From: Streptomyces galbus
GTDB lineage: Bacteria; Actinomycetota; Actinomycetes; Streptomycetales; Streptomycetaceae
Direction of reading: 5' to 3'
Assembly (NCBI RefSeq): GCF_005280195.1
Contig: NZ_SZPR01000012.1
Location: 208,798-272,797, forward strand
DNA: 64,000 bases
Under the pieces are notes generated by a model that was not told the origin of the DNA, did not search any database, and saw only the letters and a program-made list of their open reading frames with translations. The translations under genes were made by a program, and so were the position numbers. Of this stretch, positions 27,234-35,802 are shown piece by piece; position 1 is the first letter of the stretch, and each line of letters opens with the position of its first letter.

Positions 27234-28766
27234 TCACACGATGCCTTCGGCCAGTTCGGCCTGCTCCCGGTCCGAGCCGTACGCGGCCGTGGTGGGCGTC
27301 CCGTACGAGCGGCGGGCGACGAACCACCACACGGTGGCCAGGACCAGCACGACGGCCAGCGCGACCGAGGCGTAGTTCATGGTGTCCGCCGTCACCGGCG
27401 ACGACTGCGGCAGGCAGAACAGCACCGTCACGCACGCCACCCACACCACCGCGATCCAGCCGATCGGCCTGCTCCACCGGCCCAGGCTCCACGGACCCGG
27501 CGTGAACCGGTCACCCGCGCGCAGCCGCAGGAACACCGGGATGGCGTAGGCGGGCGTGATCCCGATGACGTTGATCGCGGTGACCGCGCCGTACGCGGTC
27601 GCCGAGTACAGCGACGGCAGGGCGAGCACACAGGCCACGGCGACCGACAGCCACACCGCGGCCACCGGCGTCTGGGTGCGGGTGCTGACCTTGCGCCACA
27701 GGTGCGAGCCCGGCAGCGCCCGGTCCCGGCTGAACGCGAACACCATGCGGCTGGCCGCGGCCACCTCGGCGTTCCCGCAGAACAGCTGCGCCACGATGAC
27801 CACCAGCAGCAGCGCGCTCGCGCCGTCCGTGCCGAGCCCGTCGAGCAAAATCTGCGCGGGCGGCACCCCGGTCGCGGTGGCGAGCGTGCCGTCGTAGTCC
27901 TGGATGGCGAAGGTCAGACCGGCGAGCAGCACGAAACCCGCCAGCCACGACGCCCAGATCGAGCGCACGATGCCGCGGGCCGCCGACACCGAGGCGTGCG
28001 CCGTCTCCTCCGACAGGTGCGCCGAGGCGTCGTAGCCGGAGAAGGTGTACTGGGCGAGCAGCAGGCCGATCGCGGCGACGTAGACCGGGTTGTGCCAGCC
28101 GGTGTTGTTGACGAACTCGGTGAACACGAAGGACGGCGAGCGGTGGTGGTCGGGCACGATCCACAGCGCGCCCACGATCACCGCGACACCGGCCAGGTGC
28201 CACCACACGGATATCGAGTTGAGCACGCTGACCAGCCGTACGCCGAACAGGTTGAGCACGGCGTGCAGCAGCAGGATCGCCACGAAGATCAGCATCGTTT
28301 TCTCCGGCGTGGGCGTGAAGCCCCACTGGAGGTCGGCGAACGCGCCCGCGAACAGGGCGGCGCCGTAGTCGATGCCGGCGATCGCCCCGAGCAGGCCGAG
28401 CAGGTTCAGCCAGCCCGTGTACCAGCCCCAGCGCCGCCCGCCGAGCCGGTCGGCCATGTAGTACAGGGCGCCCGAGGTCGGGTAGGCGCTGGTCACCTCC
28501 GCCAGCGCGAGGCCCACGCACAGCACGAACAGCCCGACCCCCGCCCAGCCCCACAGCATGACGGCGGGGCCGCCCGCGTTCATGCCGAAGCCGTACAGGG
28601 TCATGCAGCCCGACAGGATCGAGATGACGGAGAAGCTGATCGCGAAGTTGCCGAAGCCGCCCATGCGGCGGGCCAGCACCGGCCGGTAGCCGAGTTCGCG
28701 CAGCCGCTGCTCCTCGTCCGGCCGGGGGACCTCGACGGGAGCCGGTGGCTCGGGGGTGCGGGACAT
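27234..28766 (-). CDS. APC superfamily amino acid permease
   Basis: The 510-residue protein has about 12 transmembrane segments. RRMGGFGNFAISFSVISILS and GCMTLYGFGMNAGGPAVMLW give the APC substrate-site region, and LALAEVTSAYPTSGALYYMA the conserved second block. The sequence is of the GABA/choline permease (BAT1/GabP-like) branch of bacterial APC transporters, which import amino acids or amines with protons. The start ATG has GGAGG seven bases upstream. It lies 66 bases after the helical-repeat protein gene on the same strand, so the two probably form a transcription unit. Confidence 0.9.
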   Translation of the reverse strand: MSRTPEPPAPVEVPRPDEEQRLRELGYRPVLARRMGGFGNFAISFSVISILSGCMTLYGFGMNAGGPAVMLWGWAGVGLFVLCVGLALAEVTSAYPTSGALYYMADRLGGRRWGWYTGWLNLLGLLGAIAGIDYGAALFAGAFADLQWGFTPTPEKTMLIFVAILLLHAVLNLFGVRLVSVLNSISVWWHLAGVAVIVGALWIVPDHHRSPSFVFTEFVNNTGWHNPVYVAAIGLLLAQYTFSGYDASAHLSEETAHASVSAARGIVRSIWASWLAGFVLLAGLTFAIQDYDGTLATATGVPPAQILLDGLGTDGASALLLVVIVAQLFCGNAEVAAASRMVFAFSRDRALPGSHLWRKVSTRTQTPVAAVWLSVAVACVLALPSLYSATAYGAVTAINVIGITPAYAIPVFLRLRAGDRFTPGPWSLGRWSRPIGWIAVVWVACVTVLFCLPQSSPVTADTMNYASVALAVVLVLATVWWFVARRSYGTPTTAAYGSDREQAELAEGIV

Positions 28767-28832
28767 ACGGAGACCTCCGGGGGGAGAGGGGGTGGGGAAA
28801 CGGGGGAGCAGGGGGAGAGGCGCGGGGCCGGG

Positions 28833-29813
28833 TCAGGGCGTGGCGCCGCTGCGGGCGCGGGCCCGCAGGAACACCTCCACCGCCTCGGCGGGTTCGCCCG
28901 GCCGCCCGGCACGGCCCGTCCAGGGCACGGGCGTGTAGTACGGCCCGATCGCGCCGAACACCCGGGCCGCCTGCGGGAAGCGCTGCGCGCCCCACAGCGC
29001 GTGGGCGAGGTGGTTGAGGTCCAGCGGGGAGCGCTCGGCCGGGTCGGACCGCTCGAACCACGCCTCGTACGCCCGCAGCGCCTCCCGGGCGGCGTCCTCG
29101 GCGACCCAGAACAGGTCGAGGGCGGTGTCCCGCCCGCCCTCGCGCCGGTAGCGCTCGACCCGTACGTACAGGGGCAGCAGATGCAGCGCGGAGCCCGGCG
29201 GTGCCGCCTGGCCGGCGAGCTGGGCGAAGGCCTCCGCCTCCGCGGGCCGCGGGGAGGCCGCGTGCGCGTACAGGAACTGGAGCATGCGGTGGTGTGCCTC
29301 GCGGTTGCCCGGGTCGCGCTTGTCGGCCTCGGCGAGCAGTCCCCACGGCCCCGGCGGCAGCGTCGGTTCCGGGGCGGCCACCCGGTGCTCGTCCCACAGC
29401 CGCCGGCGGTCGAGCTGGGCCAGCGCCAGCAGGCACACCCACGGCACCGGGTCCGGGGGCGCGAGCCGGGCGGCCTCCTGGCTCATGTCCCAGGCCTCGA
29501 TCCACAGTTCGTGCGTACGGCGGTGGCCCTCGCGCCGCGCCCGCAGGGCGCGCTCCACCCCGACCCGGGCACGCATCACCACGGCCGGGACGCTGTGCGG
29601 CTCCTCGGCGAGCCAGGCGCGCACCACGTCGGTCCCGGCGGCCGCCGTGGCCAGCACCTGGGTGCGCCGCGTCCAGGCCGTCCAGCCCGCCGTGTCCTCC
29701 AGCAGGGTGCGCATCGCCAGCCAGCGCCCGGTGCGCAGCTCCTGCAGGGCGGAGCGCAGGGCGTCGTCGGGACCGGCGGGGTCGTAGGCCGGCCGTGCTC
29801 CTTCGCGTGCCAT
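28833..29813 (-). CDS. Helical-repeat (TPR/HAT-like) protein of unknown function
   Basis: The 326-residue protein is almost wholly alpha-helical, with Trp-rich and Ala-rich repeat-like helices (ELRTGRWLAMRTLLEDTAGW, HELWIEAWDMSQEAARLAPP, EAHHRMLQFLYAHAASP, DLNHLAHALWGAQRFPQAAR). I recognise no catalytic motif; such proteins usually mediate protein contacts. The ATG at 29813 begins the conserved-looking part. A GTG at 29900 would add 29 residues and lies 16 bases after a TATAGT element, so the longer leaderless form is possible. Cotranscription with the APC permease 66 bases downstream is likely. Confidence 0.7.
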   Translation of the reverse strand: MAREGARPAYDPAGPDDALRSALQELRTGRWLAMRTLLEDTAGWTAWTRRTQVLATAAAGTDVVRAWLAEEPHSVPAVVMRARVGVERALRARREGHRRTHELWIEAWDMSQEAARLAPPDPVPWVCLLALAQLDRRRLWDEHRVAAPEPTLPPGPWGLLAEADKRDPGNREAHHRMLQFLYAHAASPRPAEAEAFAQLAGQAAPPGSALHLLPLYVRVERYRREGGRDTALDLFWVAEDAAREALRAYEAWFERSDPAERSPLDLNHLAHALWGAQRFPQAARVFGAIGPYYTPVPWTGRAGRPGEPAEAVEVFLRARARSGATP

Positions 29814-29916
29814 CAGCCGTCCGCGCGGGGGTGCCGAAGGGGCAGGTCGGCGGGATGGAGTAACAACAGCCCTCCTCTGGGCGGTTGATGAGGAGATCAC
29901 GTCGGTCGGCGGTCAC

Positions 29917-29937
29917 TATAGAGGGGGTCGTACGACC
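29917..29937 (-). promoter_or_regulatory. TATAGT -10 element with a perfect 12-bp palindrome in its spacer
   Basis: On the reverse strand TATAGT (29917-29922) is a strong -10 element, and GGTCGTACGACC (29926-29937) is a perfect palindrome just upstream, in the spacer. The likely target is the helical-repeat protein/permease unit. Confidence 0.4.
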
Positions 29938-30015
29938 GGACGAAGCAATTCAAGTCCGTTATCGTTCAACCATCTTCGCTGGTGGCGGGGCGAAGTCGGC
30001 GCGGAAACGGGGTGC

Positions 30016-30045
30016 TTGACGCGGTGCGGGGCCCGGCGGCAGGCT
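30016..30045 (+). promoter_or_regulatory. Promoter of the kinase/dehydrogenase cassette
   Basis: TTGACG (30016-30021) and CAGGCT (30040-30045) are separated by 18 bases, 47 bases before the FGGY kinase start. Confidence 0.4.
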
Positions 30046-30092
30046 GTCGGCCCGTGATCAACGGGACGCGGGCGGCCGCGGGGAAGGGCGCG

Positions 30093-31541
30093 ATGACAGG
30101 TCCCGTGCTCGCCGTCGACCAGGGCACCTCCGGCACCAAGGCCCTCGTGGTCTGCCCCGAACGCGGCGTCCTCGGCACCGGGTTCGCCGCGGTCCGCCCC
30201 CGTCACCTGCCCGGCGGCCGGGTCGAGGCCGACCCCGCCGAGCTGTACGGATCGGTCGTCGAGGCCGGCCGGCGCGCCCTCGCCGAGGCCCGCGAACCCG
30301 TCGTCGCGTTCGGCCTGGCCAACCAGGGGGAGACCGTCCTCGCCTGGGACCCGGCCACCGGACGCCCGCTCACCGACGCGATCGTCTGGCAGGACCGGCG
30401 CGCCGAGGACGTCTGCGCCGAACTCGCCCCGCACGCGGACGAACTGCGCGAACTGACCGGCCTGCCCGTCGACCCCTATTTCGCGGCGCCGAAAATGGCT
30501 TGGATCCGCCGTCGGCTGACCGGCGAGGGCGTCGTCACGACCAGCGACGCCTGGCTCGTGCGGCGCCTGACCGGAGCCTTCGTCACGGACGTGGCGACCG
30601 CCGGCCGCACCCAGCTCCTCGACCTCGACCGCGCCGCCTGGTCCCCGCGCGCCCTCGACCTGTACGGCCTGTCCGGCGAGCGCCTGCCCGACGTCGTCGA
30701 CAACGCCCGGGTCGTCGGCACCACCCGCGCCTTCGGACCCGAGCACCCGGAGATCCCGCTCACCGGGCTCGCCGTCGACCAGCAGGCCGCCCTGCTCGCC
30801 CAGCGCGTCACGGCCCCGGGCACCGCCAAGTGCACCTACGGGACCGGCGCGTTCCTGCTCGCGCACACCGGGGAGAGCCCCGGGCGCGGCACCTCCGGGC
30901 TGGTGTCCTGCGTCGCCTGGCGGCTGGCAAACCGCACCAGCTACTGCCTCGACGGCCAGGTGTTCGCCGCCGCGTCCGCCGTGCGCTGGCTCACCGACCT
31001 CGGTGTGCTGCGCGACGCCGCCGACCTCGACGCCGTCGGCGGCGGCGTGCCCGACAGCGGCGGCGTCACCTTCGTGCCCGCCCTCGCCGGACTCGCCGCC
31101 CCCTGGTGGCGCGGCGAGCTGCGCGGCTCCCTGACCGGGCTCGGCCTGGACACCACCCCGGGCCACCTGGTGCGCGCCCTGTGCGAGGGCATCGCCGCCC
31201 AGGTCGTCGCCCTCGCGGACGCCGCGGAGGCCGACCTCGGCACCGCGCTGACCACCCTGCGCGTCGACGGCGGCCTGACCCGCTCGGCGCTGCTCATGCA
31301 GACCCAGGCCGACCTGCTGCAGCGCCCCGTGGAGGTGTCCGCCCTGCCCGACGCGACGGCTCTCGGCGTGGGCGCGCTGGCCCGGCTCGGCGCCGATCCC
31401 GGCCTGGGCGTCGAGGCCGCCCTCCCGGACGCGGAGCCCGCCGCGGTGTACGAGCCGCGCCTCACGGCCGACGAGGCCGCCGAGCGCCTCGGCCGCTTCC
31501 GGGCGGCCGTGGACGCCCTGCTGGAGGGGAGCGCCGCATGA
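30093..31541 (+). CDS. FGGY-family carbohydrate kinase (glycerol-kinase-like)
   Basis: The 482-residue protein begins with the phosphate-binding block MTGPVLAVDQGTSGTKALVV and carries LANQGETVLAWDPATGRPLT, AIVWQDRRAED, KCTYGTGAFLLAHTG and LRVDGGLTRSALLMQTQADL. These define FGGY kinases closest to glycerol kinase. It would phosphorylate a polyol with ATP. The ATG at 30093 is chosen because homology begins there (GGGAAGG upstream). Its stop overlaps the ATG of a GlpA-like dehydrogenase, and a second FAD enzyme follows. A glycerol or related polyol pathway yielding a 3-phosphate that is then oxidised is the natural inference; no uptake facilitator is present. Confidence 0.88.
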   Translation: MTGPVLAVDQGTSGTKALVVCPERGVLGTGFAAVRPRHLPGGRVEADPAELYGSVVEAGRRALAEAREPVVAFGLANQGETVLAWDPATGRPLTDAIVWQDRRAEDVCAELAPHADELRELTGLPVDPYFAAPKMAWIRRRLTGEGVVTTSDAWLVRRLTGAFVTDVATAGRTQLLDLDRAAWSPRALDLYGLSGERLPDVVDNARVVGTTRAFGPEHPEIPLTGLAVDQQAALLAQRVTAPGTAKCTYGTGAFLLAHTGESPGRGTSGLVSCVAWRLANRTSYCLDGQVFAAASAVRWLTDLGVLRDAADLDAVGGGVPDSGGVTFVPALAGLAAPWWRGELRGSLTGLGLDTTPGHLVRALCEGIAAQVVALADAAEADLGTALTTLRVDGGLTRSALLMQTQADLLQRPVEVSALPDATALGVGALARLGADPGLGVEAALPDAEPAAVYEPRLTADEAAERLGRFRAAVDALLEGSAA

Positions 31542-33064
31542 CGGCTCCCGGCGCGCGAGAGGGTGCCTCCGTGGCCGCGGGCTGTCACGAGGGCGCTCCT
31601 GCCGTCGCGGACCCCGGCGAGCGCTCCGTGGCCGCCGCCGGCCCCCGCGAGGGCTCCGTGACCGTCGCGGGTCCGCTGCCCGCGCGGCCCTACGACGTCA
31701 CCGTCGTCGGCGCCGGGGTGGTCGGCACCGCCCTCGCCCGGGAACTCGCCCGCCACCCCCGCCTGCGGGTCGCCCTGGTCGAGGCGCAGGACGACGTCGG
31801 CCAGGGCACCTCGAAGGCCAACACCGCGATCCTGCACACCGGTTTCGACGCCGTACCGGGCTCCCTGGAGGCCCGGCTGGTGCGCGAGGGCCACCGGCTG
31901 CTGTCGGCGTACGCGGCCGAGGCCGGCATCCCCCTCGAACCGGTCGGTGCCCTGCTCGTCGCCTGGGACGAGGACCAGCTCGCCGCCCTGCCCGGCCTCG
32001 CCGACAAGGCGCGGCGCAACGCCCACGACGGCGTCCGCCCGCTGGACGCGGCCGAACTGTACGCCCGGGAGCCCCACTTGGGCCCCGGTGCGCTCGGCGC
32101 CCTGCACGTGCCCGGCGAGAGCGTCATCTGCCCGTGGACGACCCCCCTGGCGTACGCCACACAGGCCGTGCGGCACGGGGTCGACCTGCACCTGGGCTGC
32201 CGGGTGGAGTCGGTGGCCGGCGACGGCACGGGCGGCGACCCGCAGGTGCTCGGCACCACCCGCGGGCCCCTGCACACCCGGTGGCTGGTCAACGCCGCCG
32301 GGCTGCACGCCGACACCCTCGACCGGATGCGCGGCCACGAGGACTTCACCGTCACCCCGCGCCGCGGCCAGCTCCTCGTCTTCGACACCTTCGCGCGCGA
32401 CCTCGTCCGCCACATCCTGCTGCCGGTGCCCACCGCCCTCGGCAAGGGAGTCCTGGTGGCGCCCACGGTCCACGGCAACGTCCTGCTCGGGCCCACCGCC
32501 GAGGACCTCGACGACCGCACCGCCACCGGCACCACCGCCGAGGGCCTGGCCGGCCTGCGCGAGCAGGGCCGCCGGGTCCTGCCCGCGCTGCTCCAGGAGG
32601 AGGTCACGGCCGTCTACGCCGGCCTGCGCGCGGCCACCGAGCACGACGACTACCGCATCACCGCCCACCCCGGGCAGGCGTACGTCACCGTCGGCGGCAT
32701 CCGCTCCACCGGCCTCACCGCCTCCCTGGCCATCGCCGCGCACGTGCGCGACCTGCTGGCCGACTCCGGCCTCGACCTCGGGCCCGCCCGCGACCTCGAA
32801 CCCGTCCGTGTGCCCCGCCTGGGCCGCACGTCCCCCCGCCCCTGCCGCGTCCCCGAGCGGGTCGCGGCCGACCCCGAGTACGGCGTCGTCGTCTGCCCCT
32901 GCGAGCAGGTCTCGCGCGGCGAGATCCGCGACGCGCTCGCGGCGACGATCCCGCCGCGCTCCCTGGACGGGCTGCGCCGCCGCACCCGCGCCCGGGCCGG
33001 CCGCTGCCAGGGCGACACGTGCGGCGCGGCCGTGCGCGAGCTGTTCGAGCAGGCCCGCCGGTGA
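31538..33064 (+). CDS. FAD-dependent glycerol-3-phosphate-dehydrogenase-like enzyme with BFD-type [2Fe-2S] domain
   Basis: The 508-residue protein has a DAO/GlpA fold: FAD-binding DVTVVGAGVVGTALARELAR, GQGTSKANTAILHTGFDAVP, RWLVNAAGLHADTLDRM and VTVGGIRSTGLTASLAIAAH. The C-terminal ~60 residues contain VVCPCEQVSRGEIRDAL and ARAGRCQGDTCG, a Cys-rich BFD-like [2Fe-2S] domain as in GlpA. The first ~45 residues are an unusual low-complexity extension of degenerate repeats (GAREGASVAAG, GPREGSVTVAG). It overlaps the kinase by four bases and the next FAD enzyme by four, so all three are coupled. A role as the oxidising step after phosphorylation is inferred. Confidence 0.85.
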   Translation: MTAPGAREGASVAAGCHEGAPAVADPGERSVAAAGPREGSVTVAGPLPARPYDVTVVGAGVVGTALARELARHPRLRVALVEAQDDVGQGTSKANTAILHTGFDAVPGSLEARLVREGHRLLSAYAAEAGIPLEPVGALLVAWDEDQLAALPGLADKARRNAHDGVRPLDAAELYAREPHLGPGALGALHVPGESVICPWTTPLAYATQAVRHGVDLHLGCRVESVAGDGTGGDPQVLGTTRGPLHTRWLVNAAGLHADTLDRMRGHEDFTVTPRRGQLLVFDTFARDLVRHILLPVPTALGKGVLVAPTVHGNVLLGPTAEDLDDRTATGTTAEGLAGLREQGRRVLPALLQEEVTAVYAGLRAATEHDDYRITAHPGQAYVTVGGIRSTGLTASLAIAAHVRDLLADSGLDLGPARDLEPVRVPRLGRTSPRPCRVPERVAADPEYGVVVCPCEQVSRGEIRDALAATIPPRSLDGLRRRTRARAGRCQGDTCGAAVRELFEQARR

Positions 33065-34086
33065 GGGCGCGGGAGACCGACGTCCTGGTGGTCGGGGCGG
33101 GGCCCGCCGGACTGGCGGCCGCCGCCCGCCTCGCCGCCCTCGGGGCGGGCCACGTCGAGGTGCTGGACGGCGACCAGGGGGCCGGGGGAGCGCCCCGCCA
33201 CGGCGCGCACCGCGGCTACGGCACCTGGCCGCGCGTGGTGACCGGTCCGGCGTACGCGCACCGGCTCGTGGCCGCCGCCGAGCGCGCCGGGGCGGTCGTA
33301 CGCACCGGTGTGACCGCACTCGACTGGGCGGGCCCCCTCGCCCTGGAGACGGTCGGACCGCTCGGCGTCGAGACCGTCACCGCCCGCGCGGTCGTCCTGG
33401 CCACCGGCGCCCGCGAACGCCCGCGCGCGGCCCGCCTGATCCCCGGCACCCGCCCGGCCGGGATCTACACCACGGGTGAACTCCAGCGGGCGGTGCACCG
33501 GTTCGGGCAGCACATCGGGGCCCGGGTGGTGATCGTCGGCGCCGGAGGCACGGCGTGCCCGCGGGACGCGACCGGCGCGCGGACCGCGAGGGGCGTGGAC
33601 GACACCACGGCCGCCGCGTACGCCGAACACGCGGCCGTCGCCACCGTCCGCGCCTCGGGCGCCACCGTCGTCGCCCTGGTCGCCGGCCTCCCGCGGGCCC
33701 GGACCGGCCGCGCCCCGGTCGCCGACCCCCGTCCGTGGCCGGGCGTCCCGCTCCTGACGGGCGCCACGGTCACCGAACTCCTCGGCCACGGCCGCCTGTC
33801 GGGCGTACGGGTCCGCCACCGCGACGGACGCACGGCCGTCCTGCCCTGCGACACGGTCGTCCTCACCGGCGACTTCGTCCCCGACCAGGCGCTCGCCCGG
33901 CGCGGCGGCCTCGCCCTCGCCGCCGGCACCCGGTGCCCCGCCGTGGACCCGGCCCTGCGCACCTCCCGCCCGGGCGTCTTCGCCGCGGGTGCGCTCGTGC
34001 GCCCCACCGCCTCCGCCGCGGCCGCGGCCCGCGCCGGTGCCCGGGCGGCCCACGCGGTGCTCGCCCACCTGCGCGACACGCCTTAG
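33061..34086 (+). CDS. FAD/NAD(P)-binding oxidoreductase (GlpB/NADH-dehydrogenase-like)
   Basis: The 341-residue protein has an N-terminal FAD Rossmann motif (DVLVVGAGPAGLAAAARLAA), the segment VVLATGARERPRAARLIPGT typical of the 'NAD(P)/FAD-dependent oxidoreductase' partners of GlpA-like enzymes, GIYTTGELQRAVH, and a second dinucleotide motif VVIVGAGGTA. The second motif is followed by a stretch (CPRDATGARTARGVDDTTAA) that departs from the usual G-x-G-x-x-G-x-E pattern, so NAD(P)H binding may be altered. A C-terminal FAD block reads GVFAAGALVRPTASAAAAA. It starts at a GTG overlapping the dehydrogenase stop and probably passes electrons from it to an acceptor. Confidence 0.85.
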   Translation: MRARETDVLVVGAGPAGLAAAARLAALGAGHVEVLDGDQGAGGAPRHGAHRGYGTWPRVVTGPAYAHRLVAAAERAGAVVRTGVTALDWAGPLALETVGPLGVETVTARAVVLATGARERPRAARLIPGTRPAGIYTTGELQRAVHRFGQHIGARVVIVGAGGTACPRDATGARTARGVDDTTAAAYAEHAAVATVRASGATVVALVAGLPRARTGRAPVADPRPWPGVPLLTGATVTELLGHGRLSGVRVRHRDGRTAVLPCDTVVLTGDFVPDQALARRGGLALAAGTRCPAVDPALRTSRPGVFAAGALVRPTASAAAAARAGARAAHAVLAHLRDTP

Positions 34087-34089
34087 ATC

Positions 34090-34120
34090 TTGACCTCAAG
34101 CCCGGTTGAGTTCCTAGCGT
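34090..34120 (+). promoter_or_regulatory. SoxR/MerR-type promoter 1 (19-bp spacer) before the MarR-like gene
   Basis: TTGACC (34090-34095), a 19-bp spacer, and TAGCGT (34115-34120). The spacer edge carries the dyad CCTCAA-N6-TTGAGT. Known SoxR boxes are CCTCAA-N6-TTGAGG in a 19-bp-spaced promoter, so this fits a redox-sensing MerR-family activator encoded elsewhere. It begins four bases after the upstream stop codon. Confidence 0.65.
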
Positions 34121-34164
34121 CGGTGGCGTCCGAACCACCCAGGCGCACCCCGGAGGCACCGGCC

Positions 34165-34623
34165 ATGGAGTACTCGCACAGCGACGCGGACCTGCTGCGG
34201 CAGCCGATCGGCTACTGGAGCTGGGCCGCCTACGACGCCGTCGTCACCCGCATCCGCTCCGCCCTGGCGGAGCTGGGGACCACCCAGCCGCAGTGGTGGG
34301 TCCTCGGCCAGGTCGCCGGCGCCGACCCGGCCAGGAGCCGGGACGAGGTGTCGCGGCTGCTGCGGAACTACCTGAACACGGGCCCCGAGGTCATGGAGGA
34401 GGAGATCGACCACACCATCGCCCGCGGCTGGGTCGACCAGGACGCGGCGGGCCGCCTGCACCTGACGCCCGAGGGCCGGGCGTTCCTCGACAAGGCGGCC
34501 GCCGTCCAACAGCAGTTGCACGAGGAACGGCACGCGGGCATCTCCGACGAGGAGTACCTGACGACCCTCAAGGTCCTCCAGCGCTTCATCCACAACACGG
34601 GCGGCACGGCCTGGCACCACTGA
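34165..34623 (+). CDS. MarR-like winged-helix regulator
   Basis: The 152-residue protein has a winged-helix layout. An N-terminal helix region (QPIGYWSWAAYDAVVTRIRS) is followed by QPQWWVLGQVAGADPARSRD, a recognition region RDEVSRLLRNYLNTGPEVME and the wing ARGWVDQDAAGRLHLTPEGR, which is typical of MarR proteins. A C-terminal dimerisation helix follows. The ATG has CGGAGG upstream. The gene is driven by a SoxR-type promoter, so it may belong to the response to redox-active compounds. Whether it binds DNA itself or is a degenerate family member is not visible from sequence. Confidence 0.75.
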   Translation: MEYSHSDADLLRQPIGYWSWAAYDAVVTRIRSALAELGTTQPQWWVLGQVAGADPARSRDEVSRLLRNYLNTGPEVMEEEIDHTIARGWVDQDAAGRLHLTPEGRAFLDKAAAVQQQLHEERHAGISDEEYLTTLKVLQRFIHNTGGTAWHH

Positions 34624-34659
34624 GGCGGCCGGGCCGGGCGGGCCCGGACGGGCGCGCCG

Positions 34660-35682
34660 TCAGATCACCTTCCACCGCACCAGCGCGCCCAGCGTCAGCG
34701 CCCCGGGCACCAGCGGCAGCCAGACCGTGACGATCCGGTACGCCAGCACCACCGCCGTCGCCGCCGGCACCGGACCGCCGGCCGCCACCAGGGCCGCGAC
34801 CAGCGCGGCCTCCACCGAGCCGATCCCGCCCGGCGTCGGCACCAGGGCGACCGCCGCGGTCGCCGCCAGGTACGCCACCGCCAGGTGCGCGGCCGGCACC
34901 GGCAGTCCCAGTGCCCGCCCCACCAGCGCCAGAGCGGCCGCCTGCAGCGCCGGGAACGCGAGCGCCCCGCCCCACAGCGCCAGCGCGCGGACCGGACGGG
35001 CGTGCACCGCGCGCGCCTCGCCGAGCGCCGCGCGCAGGAAACCGGACACGGCCGCGCGCAGCCGCCGTACGAGGAGCAGGACGAGCGCCGTGACGAGCGC
35101 CGCAGCGGCGAGCCCGGCCAGCAGGGGACCCGCCGCGCCGGACGGCACCAGCGTGCCCGGCCGCAGGGCGTGCGGGAAGGCCACCAGCAGCGCGGCGAGC
35201 AGGCCCAGCCGCGCCACGGCCTCCGCCAGCAGGTACAGCCCGAGCGCCGCCGACGCGCGGGCCGGCTCCACCCCGCACACGGTCATGAAGCGCAGGTTGA
35301 CCGCGCTCGCGCCGAGCCCGGTCGGCAGCAGGTGGTTCGCCGCACCGGCCGCGAACTGCGCGGCGAGCAGACGCCGTCCGGGCAGCCGCTGCACCACGGC
35401 GCCCTGCCGGGTGACGGCCGCCGCCACCCAGGTCAGACAGGTCGCGCCGACGGCACCCAGCAGCCAGGGCCACTCCGCCGACCGCAGGTGCACGAGGCCC
35501 TCGGCGAGGACGCAGCGGTGGCGCACCGCGACGACGGCGACCAGCAGGACCGGCAGCAGGCACAGCACGTGCCGGGCCTGCCGCACGGGGAGGTACCGCG
35601 CACGGGGGAGCCGCGCGGACCGGACGGGGGAGCGGAGCGGGCCCGGGGGACGGGGCCCTTCGGGGAGGGTTACCGCGGTCAC
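34660..35682 (-). CDS. Lysylphosphatidylglycerol synthase transmembrane (YbhN/UPF0104) family protein
   Basis: The 340-residue protein has about eight transmembrane segments and the conserved LPG-synthase TM/flippase motifs: AAGAANHLLPTGLGASAVNL in the middle and ATAAVALVPTPGGIGSVEAA near the C-terminus, with a terminal RIVTVWLPLVPGA. The soluble aminoacyltransferase domain of MprF is absent. Such proteins are thought to move or sense membrane lipids. The GTG at 35682 starts the plausible N-terminus. It is divergent from the ABC exporter, sharing a ~120-base control region that contains a SoxR-type promoter on the other strand. Confidence 0.85.
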   Translation of the reverse strand: MTAVTLPEGPRPPGPLRSPVRSARLPRARYLPVRQARHVLCLLPVLLVAVVAVRHRCVLAEGLVHLRSAEWPWLLGAVGATCLTWVAAAVTRQGAVVQRLPGRRLLAAQFAAGAANHLLPTGLGASAVNLRFMTVCGVEPARASAALGLYLLAEAVARLGLLAALLVAFPHALRPGTLVPSGAAGPLLAGLAAAALVTALVLLLVRRLRAAVSGFLRAALGEARAVHARPVRALALWGGALAFPALQAAALALVGRALGLPVPAAHLAVAYLAATAAVALVPTPGGIGSVEAALVAALVAAGGPVPAATAVVLAYRIVTVWLPLVPGALTLGALVRWKVI

Positions 35683-35764
35683 ACCACGGAAGGTTCTCCC
35701 CGCCGCGCCAACACCGGGTGGCGGGATCGCGGACGGCGGCTTACGGACGGGCACCGACCGTGCC

Positions 35765-35795
35765 TTGACCTCAACGATGGTCGAGGTCCTACCGT
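35765..35795 (+). promoter_or_regulatory. SoxR/MerR-type promoter 2 (19-bp spacer) before the ABC exporter
   Basis: TTGACC (35765-35770), 19 bases, TACCGT (35790-35795), with the dyad CCTCAA-N6-TCGAGG. The ATG at 35803 follows seven bases after the -10, so the mRNA is probably leaderless. In S. coelicolor SoxR activates an ABC transporter gene (SCO7008); this looks like the orthologous control. Confidence 0.75.
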
Positions 35796-35802
35796 CCTGA
35801 AC

